From Faecalibacterium sp. I4-3-84 (GTDB lineage: Bacteria; Bacillota; Clostridia; Oscillospirales; Ruminococcaceae), in NCBI RefSeq assembly GCF_023347255.1, contig NZ_CP094466.1:1364001-1428000 (forward strand): 64,000 nt of DNA. The letters are read 5' to 3'. Of the stretch, positions 45,681-53,617 are shown one piece after another. Numbering within the stretch: position 1 is the stretch's first letter; each line of letters begins with the position of its first letter. A program made the position numbers and the translations under genes. The notes below the pieces were generated by a model. The model ran no database searches. It was not told the origin of the DNA and was given only the letters and a program-made list of their open reading frames with translations.

Positions 45681-46973
45681 TTACGTTTCTTTGCCAGTGA
45701 CCGCCCGCAGGGCAGCGCACTCAGCAGCGGCCTGCTCCGGTGCGCCCGCACCAAACAGACTGCCGTACCGGTACAGCGCCCAGCCGCCCGCGTTCTGGCT
45801 GCGCAGGTCCTGCACCTGCCGGGCCAGCGCATCGCCGGTGCTCCAGCCGCTCACGCTGTCCGGGTTCGCGCCGCCGTCACCTACGCCCACGCGGTACGCG
45901 CCCAGCCCGAAGTACAGGGACACGCCCTCTGCGCGCGGGTATGCCAGCCACGCGGGCACGATGTTCTCAAAGGCAAATCGGGTGCTGCCGCTCTGCAGCG
46001 TGTAGCCATAGCCCCAGTAGATCTGCGGGCAGAGATAATCCACCACCTGTTCTTCCCCGCCTGCGGCCAGCCACGCCGTCACATCGCTGTACTGGCTGTT
46101 GAGGTCGTTGTCGGGATTCCCCTGCGGACTGATGCCAAAGCGCAGCGTCGGGTCTGCAGTCTTCACCGTGTCGTGCACCTTCTTGACCAGAGCGGTCACG
46201 TTCTGCCGCCGCCATGCTGCAAGGTCTGCCGCACCGCTGGCCGCAAACTGCGCCGCATCGATGCTTTCTTCGGTCGTAGGGTAAAAATAATCGTCAAAGT
46301 GGATGCCGTCCACCGCGTAGTTCTGCAAAAGCTCGGCCACGCCCTGCACCACATAGTCCGCCGCTGCAGGCTCGGCCGGGTTCAGATACAGCCCGTCGCC
46401 CACTGCACACACCCATTCCGGGTGGGCGTTGGCAAGGTTGTTCTCTGCCAGATTCGGCGGCATGGCTGCAGAGGACCGCAGCCGGTAGGGATTCAGCCAC
46501 GCTTCCACCGAAAGACCGCGCCCGTGGGCCTCCTGCAAAAGGATGTCCAGCGGGTCAAAACCGGGGTCCTGCCCCTGCACGCCGGTGCACAGGTGGCTCC
46601 ACGGGAACAGCTGGCTTTTGTAAAGTGCATCCCCGAAGGGCCGCACCTGCGCAAGCACCGTGTTCAGCCCAAGGCCCGCGCAGTTTTCCAGCATTTGCAC
46701 GCACCCGGCGCGGAAGCTATCCGCCGAGGAAAAATCCATTGCTGTCCATTCCAGATAGCTCACCCATACGGCCCGCCACTCGCCTGCAGGCAGGGCAGGG
46801 TTCTCAACAGGCTGTTTTTCTGCTTTCGTTTTGTCCTGTTTGGAAAACTTTTTTCTGCGCAGCCACAGCCCCGCACCCACACAGGCAGCAGTACCGGCCC
46901 CCGCCAGAAAGGTGCGCCGGTTCACACGGCGCGGTTCCGCTTCCGTTTTTTTGGACTTGCGCCGCTGAGTCAC
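45681..46973 (-). CDS. GHL10/DUF187-type glycosyl hydrolase-like exported protein
   Basis: 430 aa. N-terminus PRRVNRRTFLAGAGTAACVGAGLWL resembles a twin-arginine signal or a membrane anchor. The domain then opens EWRAVWVSYLEWTAMDFS and contains LNTVLAQVRPFGDALYKSQLFPWS, EAWLNPYR, VDGIHFDDYFYP (acidic pair) and FGISPQGNPDNDL, the pattern of GHL10 (YngK-like) proteins. Probably acts on surface or dietary glycans; not proven. Overlaps the preceding gene by 4 nt. Confidence 0.88.
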   Translation of the reverse strand: MTQRRKSKKTEAEPRRVNRRTFLAGAGTAACVGAGLWLRRKKFSKQDKTKAEKQPVENPALPAGEWRAVWVSYLEWTAMDFSSADSFRAGCVQMLENCAGLGLNTVLAQVRPFGDALYKSQLFPWSHLCTGVQGQDPGFDPLDILLQEAHGRGLSVEAWLNPYRLRSSAAMPPNLAENNLANAHPEWVCAVGDGLYLNPAEPAAADYVVQGVAELLQNYAVDGIHFDDYFYPTTEESIDAAQFAASGAADLAAWRRQNVTALVKKVHDTVKTADPTLRFGISPQGNPDNDLNSQYSDVTAWLAAGGEEQVVDYLCPQIYWGYGYTLQSGSTRFAFENIVPAWLAYPRAEGVSLYFGLGAYRVGVGDGGANPDSVSGWSTGDALARQVQDLRSQNAGGWALYRYGSLFGAGAPEQAAAECAALRAVTGKET

Positions 46974-47470
46974 AGCGTTTCCTCCTGGGTCTTATACAGC
47001 ACAAGCGCTGCCCAGCCCCGGGCGCAGGCCAGCAGCACGAACATGATGTTCGTCCAGAAGGCAAGGGCGCTCATGCCCGCATACTTCGTCAGCAGCCAGA
47101 ACAAAAGCCGCAGCGCTTCCGAGATGCACACCAGCTGCAGCGGGCGCTGGATGGGCCTGCCGTGGCCGTACTCGATGGCAAGCAGGCCCGGCCACACCAG
47201 TGCCGAGCACAGGTCGCCCGCCCAGCCGCCTGCAGCCAGCTTGCTGAGCATCAGCAGCACGAACACCAGCGTGTAGCTGCGCTTATCCTTGGCGGGAGCA
47301 CCCTTCTGTGCGGCCAAAAACAGCACTGCAATGCCGGTGATGCAGAACACGATCAGTTCCAGCCCCGAAAAATCCATGCCGCCCAGCACGGCAAAGCCGC
47401 CCAGCATGGACATTGCCGCTGCCGCCAGCAGGAAAAAGTACCAGGTCTTGCGTGTAAATTTGAGCTTCAT
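46970..47470 (-). CDS. Small polytopic membrane protein of unknown function
   Basis: 166 aa with about five hydrophobic segments (e.g. WYFFLLAAAAMSMLGGFAVLG, LIVFCITGIAVLFLAA, LVFVLLMLSKLAAGG). No family recognised; related small proteins occur singly in clostridia. Translationally coupled to the GHL10 gene (ATGA overlap), so the two may work together at the membrane. Confidence 0.7.
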   Translation of the reverse strand: MKLKFTRKTWYFFLLAAAAMSMLGGFAVLGGMDFSGLELIVFCITGIAVLFLAAQKGAPAKDKRSYTLVFVLLMLSKLAAGGWAGDLCSALVWPGLLAIEYGHGRPIQRPLQLVCISEALRLLFWLLTKYAGMSALAFWTNIMFVLLACARGWAALVLYKTQEETL

Positions 47471-47532
47471 TGTGTTCCTCCCGCCTGCAGCAGTGCGCAG
47501 GCTCCTGACAAAATTTTCAAAGAATTAAAAAT

Positions 47533-47541
47533 ATTATAGCA
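47533..47541 (-). promoter_or_regulatory. Extended -10 promoter, minus direction
   Basis: TGCTATAAT on minus, ~60 bp before the membrane protein/GHL10 pair. Confidence 0.65.
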
Positions 47542-47558
47542 CAAAAGTATGCGGGTTG

Positions 47559-47567
47559 TGTTACAAT
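47559..47567 (+). promoter_or_regulatory. Extended -10 promoter, plus direction
   Basis: TGTTACAAT on plus, ~27 bp before 47594; it diverges from the previous promoter. Confidence 0.55.
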
Positions 47568-47593
47568 AAGAAAAACTCTTCAGGAGGATCTTC

Positions 47594-48013
47594 ATGAACG
47601 CCGCAGTTTCCATTGTTCTGCTTGCCGCCGTGCTTGGCGTGATCGTTTTTCTTTTGTCCCGGCGCGAGAATACCCGCCGCAGCCAGTACGGCCCCGCCGG
47701 CCTTTCGGAGTTCCGCACCGACCTGCCGCTGGACGAGTGCTTCGACCGGCTGGACGAGCACAGGGACGCCGACGAGTTCGTGTACGAGTGCCGCCGGGAA
47801 AAGGACGGCGGCTTTCTGCTGCATCTCACCCTGCACCAGCCCACCCAGCAGCCGCTGGACACCCTGTATACCCTCCGGCTGGACCCCGGTCGTCAGACCG
47901 TAGTGACCCTGATCTTCATCCGCGAGGCCTTTGGCTACAAGGAACCGCTGTTCCCGCAGGAAATGCTTGATCGTTTTATGCAGCAGAAGCTGGATGCCCA
48001 CCGCACCAAATAA
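47594..48013 (+). CDS. Membrane-anchored small protein of unknown function
   Basis: 139 aa; CAGGAGG precedes the ATG. One N-terminal helix (AAVSIVLLAAVLGVIVFLLSRR), then a soluble domain with alternating strands (FVYECRREKDGGFLLHLTLH, TLYTLRLDPGRQTVVTLIFIREAFG). The C-terminus is amphipathic. No family recognised. It is the last chromosomal gene before the tRNA/insertion site. Confidence 0.7.
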   Translation: MNAAVSIVLLAAVLGVIVFLLSRRENTRRSQYGPAGLSEFRTDLPLDECFDRLDEHRDADEFVYECRREKDGGFLLHLTLHQPTQQPLDTLYTLRLDPGRQTVVTLIFIREAFGYKEPLFPQEMLDRFMQQKLDAHRTK

Positions 48014-48052
48014 AGTTTTGTGTAAATGCTTTTCATTTTGCGCTGTTTTTGG

Positions 48053-48058
48053 TATACT
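48053..48058 (+). promoter_or_regulatory. -10 element of the split tRNA-Met gene
   Basis: TATACT, 26 bp before the 5' end of the tRNA fragment; -35 not clear. Confidence 0.5.
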
Positions 48059-48084
48059 TGTAAGTGCCGCAGCGCAGAATATGC

Positions 48085-48127
48085 GGGCTAGTAGCTCAGT
48101 TGGTCAGAGCTGGCGGCTCATAACCGC
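48085..48127 (+). pseudogene. 5' part of a split tRNA-Met (CAT) gene, attL
   Basis: GGGCTAG acceptor, D arm GCTCAGTTGGTCAGAGC and anticodon stem-loop GGCGG-CTCATAA-CCGC are intact, but no T arm follows. The missing 3' part lies at 61832-61873; together they make a proper tRNA. The shared core CTCATAACCGC is 48117-48127. Confidence 0.88.
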
Positions 48128-48203
48128 CAGACCTTACCGTTTCCACCTCTTTCAAACAGCGTTTTTCCGTTGTTTTTTGAAGTTTCAGCCTTCAAAAAAG
48201 CGG

Positions 48204-48224
48204 TTTCACCTACTTTTTACCTAC
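48204..48224. repeat. Left arm-type repeats of the integrative element
   Basis: TTTCACCTAC (48204-48213) and TTTTACCTAC (48215-48224), 11-bp period; related copies near the right end (61672-61705). Likely integrase arm sites. Confidence 0.55.
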
Positions 48225-48270
48225 GAAGGGTCATTTGAACATCCCTCACAGGTACGTCCAAATTTCATAC

Positions 48271-48347
48271 GGGCCAGTAGTTCAGTCGGTTAGAACTCCC
48301 CGCTCATAACGGGGTTATCGCGGGTTCGAGTCCTGCCTGGCCCACCA
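48271..48347 (+). tRNA. tRNA-Met (CAT) carried by the element
   Basis: 77 nt with encoded CCA: GGGCCAG acceptor pairs with CTGGCCC, anticodon CAT in CTCATAA, T arm GCGGG-TTCGAGT-CCTGC. It differs from the split host tRNA at many positions and has CCA encoded, which the host 3' part lacks. It lies in the same direction ~145 bp past the broken gene, so it may replace the lost tRNA. Confidence 0.93.
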
Positions 48348-48354
48348 TACAGTT

Positions 48355-48402
48355 CGTACTCGAACCCGATTCTTTATGAAAAAGGGTTCGGGTACGTTTT
48401 TT
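48355..48402 (+). terminator. Terminator after the element-borne tRNA
   Basis: CGTACTCGAACCC pairs with GGGTTCGGGTACG (one G-U), followed by six T. Confidence 0.85.
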
Positions 48403-48447
48403 GTTTATCGGAGGTTCTGCGGAAGGACTACTCGGAACGGTAAACGA

Positions 48448-48491
48448 GCAAAGGCAGGGTATCACTATGATAGTGGTATCCTGCCTTTTGC
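48448..48491. repeat. Near-perfect 20-bp inverted repeat
   Basis: AGCAAAGGCAGGGTATCACTA pairs, over a 3-nt loop, with its complement ending CCTGCCTTTTGCT. The first of three hairpins in a row before the serine-recombinase cassette. Confidence 0.75.
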
Positions 48492-48499
48492 TTTGCGGA

Positions 48500-48526
48500 A
48501 TCAAGTTCGCTTTGTGCGAACTTGAT
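48500..48526. repeat. Perfect 11-bp inverted repeat
   Basis: ATCAAGTTCGC-TTTGT-GCGAACTTGAT. Confidence 0.75.
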
Positions 48527-48557
48527 CGCCACCTATATGGCGCATTGAGGGCAATTG

Positions 48558-48687
48558 CTGCGTACGTGCGTACCGGGAGCCTGTACACCTCTGGCAAGGT
48601 GTAACACACTAGACTTTGTTCCAAAGTCCGTGTGCTAAGGGGGCAGGCTCCTTAGAATTCCTGTGGAGTGTGTACGCACGTACGCAG
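48558..48687. ncRNA. Highly folded 130-bp element: branched inverted repeats
   Basis: Outer arms CTGCGTACGTGCGTAC (48558-48573) and GTACGCACGTACGCAG (48672-48687) are perfect complements. Inside are GGAGCCTG with CAGGCTCC (48575-48582, 48645-48652), CACCT/AGGTG around a 6-nt loop (48586-48601), and CACAC-GACTTTG/CAAAGTC-GTGTG around 48607-48637. Together they make a closed three-way junction. No coding potential. Either a structured RNA or a DNA site for the recombinase; type ncRNA is a guess. Confidence 0.5.
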
Positions 48688-48786
48688 GAAAACGGCAAAA
48701 TTTCACTATATCGGGGTGTTCTTTCATTGGAGAGTATGGTATACTCGGCTTAGTTCAACAAATCAAAATTTGGCGAGGTGATTTAC

Positions 48787-48972
48787 ATGAAAAAGAGCGC
48801 ATCAAGAATCGTCGGTTTGGTAATGCTGATTATAGCTGTTGCATTTATAATGTTTGCGGTGAACCATCCAGAAATGAGTTTTCCTTGGAACAATACCATT
48901 ACTTGGTTACTGTATGGTTTGTATGTTCTTGTGACAGTCGTGCTGCTTATTGCGCCTAAGATGAAGAAGTAA
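48787..48972 (+). CDS. Small two-helix membrane protein
   Basis: 61 aa after GGCGAGGTGATTTAC. Two hydrophobic segments (IVGLVMLIIAVAFIMFAVNH and WLLYGLYVLVTVVLLIAP) with lysines at both ends. No family recognised. A TATACT at 48743-48748 could be its -10. It sits between the folded element and the recombinase and is part of the same cassette by position. Confidence 0.6.
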   Translation: MKKSASRIVGLVMLIIAVAFIMFAVNHPEMSFPWNNTITWLLYGLYVLVTVVLLIAPKMKK

Positions 48973-49185
48973 ACAATTCCAGTTTGCCGTACTCGTTCCC
49001 AGCAGGGTTTGGGGCAGGCACGCCCCAACAAGAGCACTTCGGAAACTCACAAGAGGTGAAGAAGTGAAGTCCCGGATGGGCAGAAAATTTTCAAAAATTG
49101 AAAATTTGTGGCCACGGGACGATTCTTGCTCTCCCCTTTTTCGCTGCGTTTCGTAATTTTCACATTTCAATCTGCTCGCAGATTG

Positions 49186-49214
49186 TTGACAAGCTGCGCT
49201 TGACCCGATACTAT
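49186..49214 (+). promoter_or_regulatory. Promoter of the serine recombinase
   Basis: TTGACA, 17 bp, TACTAT, ~37 bp before the start. Upstream at about 49086-49111 is an AAATTTTCAA/TTGAAAATTT palindrome. The rest of 48973-49185 has no gene. Confidence 0.75.
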
Positions 49215-49250
49215 AAAGGCAAGTCGAATACACGCCAAGGAGGTGCAACC

Positions 49251-50813
49251 ATGACCGCCGTGATCTACGCCCGCTATTCATCTGACAGCCAGCGAGAAGC
49301 GTCCATTGAAGGACAACTGCGCGACTGCAAGGACTACGCCGAGAAGAACGGTATTACAGTGGTCGGCACCTACATCGACCGTGCCTACTCTGCCAAGACG
49401 GATGACCGTCCAGACTTCCAGAGGATGATCAAGGACAGCGCGAAGAAAATCTTCGATGTGGTTCTGGTCTGGAAGCTCGACCGCTTTGCCCGGAATCGGT
49501 TCGATGCCGTGAACTACAAGTACCAGCTGGAAAAGAACGGTGTCCATCTGGTGTCTGCCATGGAACCCATCTCGCAGGGGCCTGAAGGCATTATGGTGGA
49601 GAGTATGCTGATTGGCATGGCGGAATACTATTCCGCCGAACTCGCCCTGAAAGTGGCGCGCGGTGAGCGCGAAAACGCCCTCCAGTGCAAGTACAACGGC
49701 GGTGTGGTGCCGCTGGGCTTCACCATTGGCAAGGAGGACAGGCTGTACCATATCGACCCGGAGACGGCTCCCATCGTGCAAGAAATCTTCACCCGGTATG
49801 CCGACGGCGAACCGGCTGAGAAGATTGCGGCATCCCTGAACGAGCGCGGCCTGCGTACCCGCACCGGAAAGCCGTTCGTGAAGAACAGCTTCTTCCAGAT
49901 CTTCCGCAACCGCCGCTACATCGGCGAATACCGCTACAAGGACATCGTGACGCCAGGCGGCATTCCGGCCATTGTTGACAAGGACTTGTTCGACCGGGTG
50001 CAGCAGCGTTTCGAGCAAAACAGGATCGCCCACGGTCGGCCTGCAAAAGAGGATGTGAGCTATCTGCTAACCACCAAGCTGTTCTGTGGCAAGTGCGGTA
50101 CGCTCATGGGCGGCGAGAGCGGCACCAGCCACATGGGAAATACCTACTATTACTACAAGTGCGGCAATGCCAAACGCCACGGCAAGGCGCACTGCGACCT
50201 GAAAGCCATCCGCAAAGAGCCGCTGGAACGGTTCGTGGTGGAGACTGCCATCAAGGTGATTTTCAGCGATGAAATCATCGAACGGCTGATAGATTTAGTC
50301 ATGGAAGCCCAGCAGAAGGAGAACACCCGGCTGCCTATTCTGAAAGACCAGCTCCGTGATACGGAGAAGCGGCTGGCAAACCTTCTGGAAGCTATTGAAC
50401 AGGGCGTCCTGACCCCGACCACCAAGCAGCGGTTGGACGAGCTGGAAGCCCGGAAAGAAGCCCTGAACACCAGCATTCTGGAAGAAGAGCTGAAAAAGCC
50501 CGTCCTGACCCGTGAGTGGATTCGGTTCTGGCTTGAAAAATTCCGCAAGGGTGACGTGGGCAGCACGGAACACCAGCGGCAGATCATTGATACCTTTGTC
50601 AACTCGGTCTACGTCTTTGATGACCGGGTCGTACTCAATTTCAACTTCACGGATGATGCCAAAACGGTCACCCGTGAGGAAGTGTTGGGTTCGAGTGCTG
50701 TGGACAATGCTCCACTAAGAAGCACGAAGGTTTCGGCCTTCGTGCTTTTTTTTGCTTATTCGTACAGTTCCTTGCTCATCTGGTTGCGAATCTCTTTGCG
50801 CCGCTTGTCATAG
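49251..50813 (+). CDS. Large serine recombinase (resolvase/invertase type)
   Basis: 520 aa open frame. Catalytic domain: YARYSSDSQRE with nucleophile S10, then VWKLDRFARNRFD and GPEGIMVESMLIGMAEYYS. The recombinase domain (GVVPLGFTIGKED ... SFFQIFRNRRYIGEY) and zinc ribbon (CGKCGTLM ... CGNAKRHGKAHCD) follow, then a long coiled coil (LKDQLRDTEKRLANLLEAIEQ). The last ~30 residues after VDNAPL read through the gene's own terminator hairpin and overlap the integrase end, so the natural stop is probably lost. Strand-exchange enzyme for a mobile cassette. Confidence 0.9.
   Translation: MTAVIYARYSSDSQREASIEGQLRDCKDYAEKNGITVVGTYIDRAYSAKTDDRPDFQRMIKDSAKKIFDVVLVWKLDRFARNRFDAVNYKYQLEKNGVHLVSAMEPISQGPEGIMVESMLIGMAEYYSAELALKVARGERENALQCKYNGGVVPLGFTIGKEDRLYHIDPETAPIVQEIFTRYADGEPAEKIAASLNERGLRTRTGKPFVKNSFFQIFRNRRYIGEYRYKDIVTPGGIPAIVDKDLFDRVQQRFEQNRIAHGRPAKEDVSYLLTTKLFCGKCGTLMGGESGTSHMGNTYYYYKCGNAKRHGKAHCDLKAIRKEPLERFVVETAIKVIFSDEIIERLIDLVMEAQQKENTRLPILKDQLRDTEKRLANLLEAIEQGVLTPTTKQRLDELEARKEALNTSILEEELKKPVLTREWIRFWLEKFRKGDVGSTEHQRQIIDTFVNSVYVFDDRVVLNFNFTDDAKTVTREEVLGSSAVDNAPLRSTKVSAFVLFFAYSYSSLLIWLRISLRRLS
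50720..50754 (+). terminator. Terminator at the recombinase/integrase junction
   Basis: AGCACGAAGG-TTTC-GGCCTTCGTGCT followed by eight T. It lies inside the open frame of the serine recombinase. Confidence 0.8.
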
Positions 50814-52234
50814 ACCTGCGTGTAGATTGCAAGGGTGGTACTGGGCTGAGCGTGTCCAGCTTCTGCGGCTACCGTTGCCACACCGATTTCCGGGTTGGAC
50901 AAGAGGATGCTTACAAAAGTGTGCCGGAACATATGAGGATGCAGCCCTTCAATACCTGCCCGCTGTCCGATCCTGCGAACCAGTGCGCCGTAGCTGTCCG
51001 GGTTGATAGGAAAACCGTGGTCGTTGCAGATCACGAAGTCCGTTCCCCGAAGGGCAAGGAGTGAGGGTGCATACTTGCTGCTTTTCTTATCCAGACTTTT
51101 CTGCCAACTCCCTCCCATCAATTTTTTCTGAGACTTCCAATACTTATAATATTCTTTGAGGAAGTCCATGTACTCCGGTGCAACGTCCACATCGCGGATG
51201 TTGCTTTCCTTTGTCGTGGTCAACTGGTAGCCATAGTCTTTGAATACCAGAAGCGACTTAGAAATATGTATGGTGCATTCTTCAAAGTTGACATCTTTCC
51301 ATGTTAGTCCAGCCAGTTCGCCACGGCGCACACCGGAATTGAGCAAGGACAGAACGATTACCTGTTCCAGCATCGAGCTTTCCTTTAAGGTATCCTGAAG
51401 CTGCTTGATCTGGTGCTTCTTAATGGTGTCTACCGACCTGCTCCGGCTTCCCAGTGCAGGAATTTTGTGCATGGGATTCTTCACGCCATAATTTTCATCC
51501 GCATATTCCAGTGTGGAACGAATGAACAGAGCATATTCTCTCATGCTCTTTCGGGTCATAGGTTTTGCGATGATTTCCACATCAAAAGCATCGTCCACTT
51601 TACAGCCCAGCGCAATCGCCACCTGTTCTGCAGTTTTAATATCGACTACTTCGCTGCGAAATGCCTTTTCGATGGTTTTTGCTCCGCAATCGCACCTCTT
51701 AGCCAACTTCGGGCAAGATTCCTTTTTCATCTCCAGACCACGCTGATTGATAACAGCATGGGTGCGGCTCCGTGCGCCGCCAATTTCGATCTGTTCCAGA
51801 ACCCAATCACAATCCACCTTTTTGATGGAACCAACAGGCTTCTGTGCAAACTCAGGGAATTGATGAATCTTCCGAAGGTAGTTTTCTTTCCCCCTCGTTG
51901 TGTTCGCCTTATTGCGATGGCTGTCATAATCGCCCTCTAAGCGAGCAGAAGGAGCAAGTCTTGCCTTTTTGGATTCTATGTACTCCTGCGCCACTACTGC
52001 AAAGGTCTTTCCTGCGTTGCTGGCTTCTTTATCGGCCTTTTCCTGTTCCTGCCGCTCAAATTCAGCGGCGGCAGCATTCGCAGCAGCGTTGCGTGCACGA
52101 GCGTTTTTCAGTTCGGTGGGGTCAAAATCGAACCGACCATAGCGGCGTTCGATTTTGCCGTTCACCAGAACATTTGCGGTGATTTGGTAATACCGGGGTT
52201 TCTTTTTGGGTTCGATCAGCTTAATGGATGCCAT
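50756..52234 (-). CDS. int: Tyrosine integrase with internal helix-turn-helix-like insert
   Basis: 492 aa. The N-terminal arm-binding part (YYQITANVLVNGKIERRYGRF) and SAM-like domain (YIESKKARLAPSA) precede the catalytic domain: R in SGVRRGELAGL, HxxR in HPHMFRHTF, GHAQ and the nucleophile Tyr in TTLAIYTQVYD. Between the core-binding and catalytic domains sits CPKLAKRCDCGAKTIEKAF then VDIKTAEQVAIALGC, which reads like an XRE-type HTH not usual in this family. Presumably integrates the element at the tRNA-Met anticodon. Its 3' end overlaps the serine recombinase frame. Confidence 0.92.
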   Translation of the reverse strand: MASIKLIEPKKKPRYYQITANVLVNGKIERRYGRFDFDPTELKNARARNAAANAAAAEFERQEQEKADKEASNAGKTFAVVAQEYIESKKARLAPSARLEGDYDSHRNKANTTRGKENYLRKIHQFPEFAQKPVGSIKKVDCDWVLEQIEIGGARSRTHAVINQRGLEMKKESCPKLAKRCDCGAKTIEKAFRSEVVDIKTAEQVAIALGCKVDDAFDVEIIAKPMTRKSMREYALFIRSTLEYADENYGVKNPMHKIPALGSRSRSVDTIKKHQIKQLQDTLKESSMLEQVIVLSLLNSGVRRGELAGLTWKDVNFEECTIHISKSLLVFKDYGYQLTTTKESNIRDVDVAPEYMDFLKEYYKYWKSQKKLMGGSWQKSLDKKSSKYAPSLLALRGTDFVICNDHGFPINPDSYGALVRRIGQRAGIEGLHPHMFRHTFVSILLSNPEIGVATVAAEAGHAQPSTTLAIYTQVYDKRRKEIRNQMSKELYE

Positions 52235-52341
52235 ATATTTACCGTCCTTTCTGTGTGGTGGTTATCTCTGTCACGATGAGTATAGCAGTTCAGGCGGTTA
52301 ATTTTTAGGATGTCGCAGTTCGCACCCACATCCTTGACAAA

Positions 52342-52566
52342 TCAAGAAGTTGTCGTTCCACCGTTGAAGTAGTCGGCCATCTTTCCAAGGTTGATATACC
52401 ATTTGATGCCCGACTGGAAAGCCATGCCCGGAACTTCCCGGCACAGGCGGCGGATGTAATATTCGGGCAAGCCCATACGCTGACTAGCCTGTTTGATGCT
52501 AACGATCTGCGGCAGGACAACTGCTTCACTCTGGATCTCCGGCGATACCATCACTTTTTCATTCAT
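52342..52566 (-). CDS. xis: Excisionase-like small HTH protein
   Basis: 74 aa; AGGAGG ends 7 nt before ATG 52566 (another ATG at 52572 is too close to it). IKQASQRMGLPEYYIRRLCRE is a winged-helix DNA-binding helix pair as in Tn916-type excisionases, with GIKWYINLGKMADYFNGG at the end. Lies just upstream of int in the same direction, the usual arrangement for directional control. From 52573 to about 52770 I see no gene. Confidence 0.72.
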   Translation of the reverse strand: MNEKVMVSPEIQSEAVVLPQIVSIKQASQRMGLPEYYIRRLCREVPGMAFQSGIKWYINLGKMADYFNGGTTTS

Positions 52567-52773
52567 CGGCATTCCTCCTATCCCATTCCTGGTGGGTCTT
52601 GTTCTTAATAACTTCTGGGGAAATATTGTACTTATACATTTTTCGGCCCCACTTTTAACTCTAGGTTGTCTTTTGATAGGTTTGCTATGTTACTTCATTC
52701 GTTTTTATTTCTATGAACATGACCGCCGACTAGATTCACGTGTATAAGATTTCGGAATTTTTACATGTAGCAG

Positions 52774-53231
52774 GCAGTCGAGACCTTGAAAACTGCATTG
52801 GAAGGTACGATAAAGCTGCTGGAGCTGGCAAAGGAGAAAAGAGTTGAGGGCTTTATCTATCTTTCAAGCAATTTATAAAAGATAACAAACCAATCGTGCT
52901 GAAAACGTGCGTTGAGACGAGTAGGAGCTATCTGTCAACAGAGGATGCGGCAACAGCCATTCTGCCCATTTTGACCAAGGACACTGCCGGAAAAATTTAT
53001 AACGTTGCGGATGAAGATACCTATTGTTCTATTGCAGAAATAGCAGAGAGTGTTGCAGATAAATATGGGCTGGCTGTGCAGTACGATGTGCAGGAGAATA
53101 AGGAGTGCCTGGGAACACTGCATATGGATCTGGACACAGCGGCGATTCGCGTTTTGGACTGGAGGCCAACCGCAAAAGAAGGTGTCCTCTCGATTTATGA
53201 GGAAATGATGGGAGATTTTCTTGAACAGTGA
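52774..53231 (+). pseudogene. NAD-dependent epimerase/dehydratase, internally deleted
   Basis: The first 35 codons encode AVETLKTALEGTIKLLELAK and GFIYLSSN, a short-chain epimerase core; a stop follows, then an open frame from 52896 gives STEDAATAILPI ... GKIYNVADEDTYCSIAEIAE, the family's C-terminal part. The middle ~150 residues are missing and the N-terminal NAD-binding loop is absent. So the gene is dead; it might have served surface sugar synthesis. Confidence 0.75.
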
Positions 53232-53253
53232 ACTATAATTTTATATGACGGCA

Positions 53254-53297
53254 GCAAAAAATCGAGGAGCTTTGAATGGCTCCTCGATTTTTTGCTA
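53254..53297 (+). terminator. Terminator after the epimerase remnant
   Basis: AAAAAATCGAGGAGC pairs perfectly with GCTCCTCGATTTTTT. Confidence 0.88.
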
Positions 53298-53376
53298 TAA
53301 AGAGTGCAGATGCAATGGTATAAAGGCTTTATAAACACTCGGCCCCCTAAATTAAGACATACTATACAAAAGAGCA

Positions 53377-53405
53377 TTGACATGTTGAACTGATTGTGTT
53401 ATAAT
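53377..53405 (+). promoter_or_regulatory. Consensus promoter upstream of a small membrane protein
   Basis: TTGACA, 17 bp, TATAAT, the best match to consensus in the window. Confidence 0.88.
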
Positions 53406-53617
53406 GCACACATAGAAGAGAGAGGCAAAACAAACATATAGAATTCCACCGCTACGACTTTATCTGTTATAATATCCCAATGATGCTCTGAAATTGGGAT
53501 ATCATTATGGGTCCGACCGTAAGGTCAAACCTCGTCAGGCTGGGCTGTGGATCCAGCAACTGCGAGCCACCCACATTCGTGCTTTTTGTACGAATGGCAG
53601 AGAAAAGGAGCTGTCCT
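53406..53617 (+). other. Structured leader, ~210 nt
   Basis: ATATCCCAAT/ATTGGGATAT hairpin (53472-53502), a GGGTCC...GGATCC enclosure (53509-53554) and CATTCGT/ACGAATG (53575-53596) just before the ribosome site. No riboswitch class recognised. Confidence 0.4.

Noticed and set aside
48304-48624. Minus ORF ending MVGQAGLEPAITPL
   Set aside because: The end is the antisense of the tRNA-Met gene, a well known false ORF pattern.
50690-50704. GGGTTCGAGTGCTG near the serine recombinase end, similar to a tRNA T arm
   Set aside because: It codes for the normal end of the recombinase; 13 of 14 matches to a common motif is weak evidence for an old attachment site.
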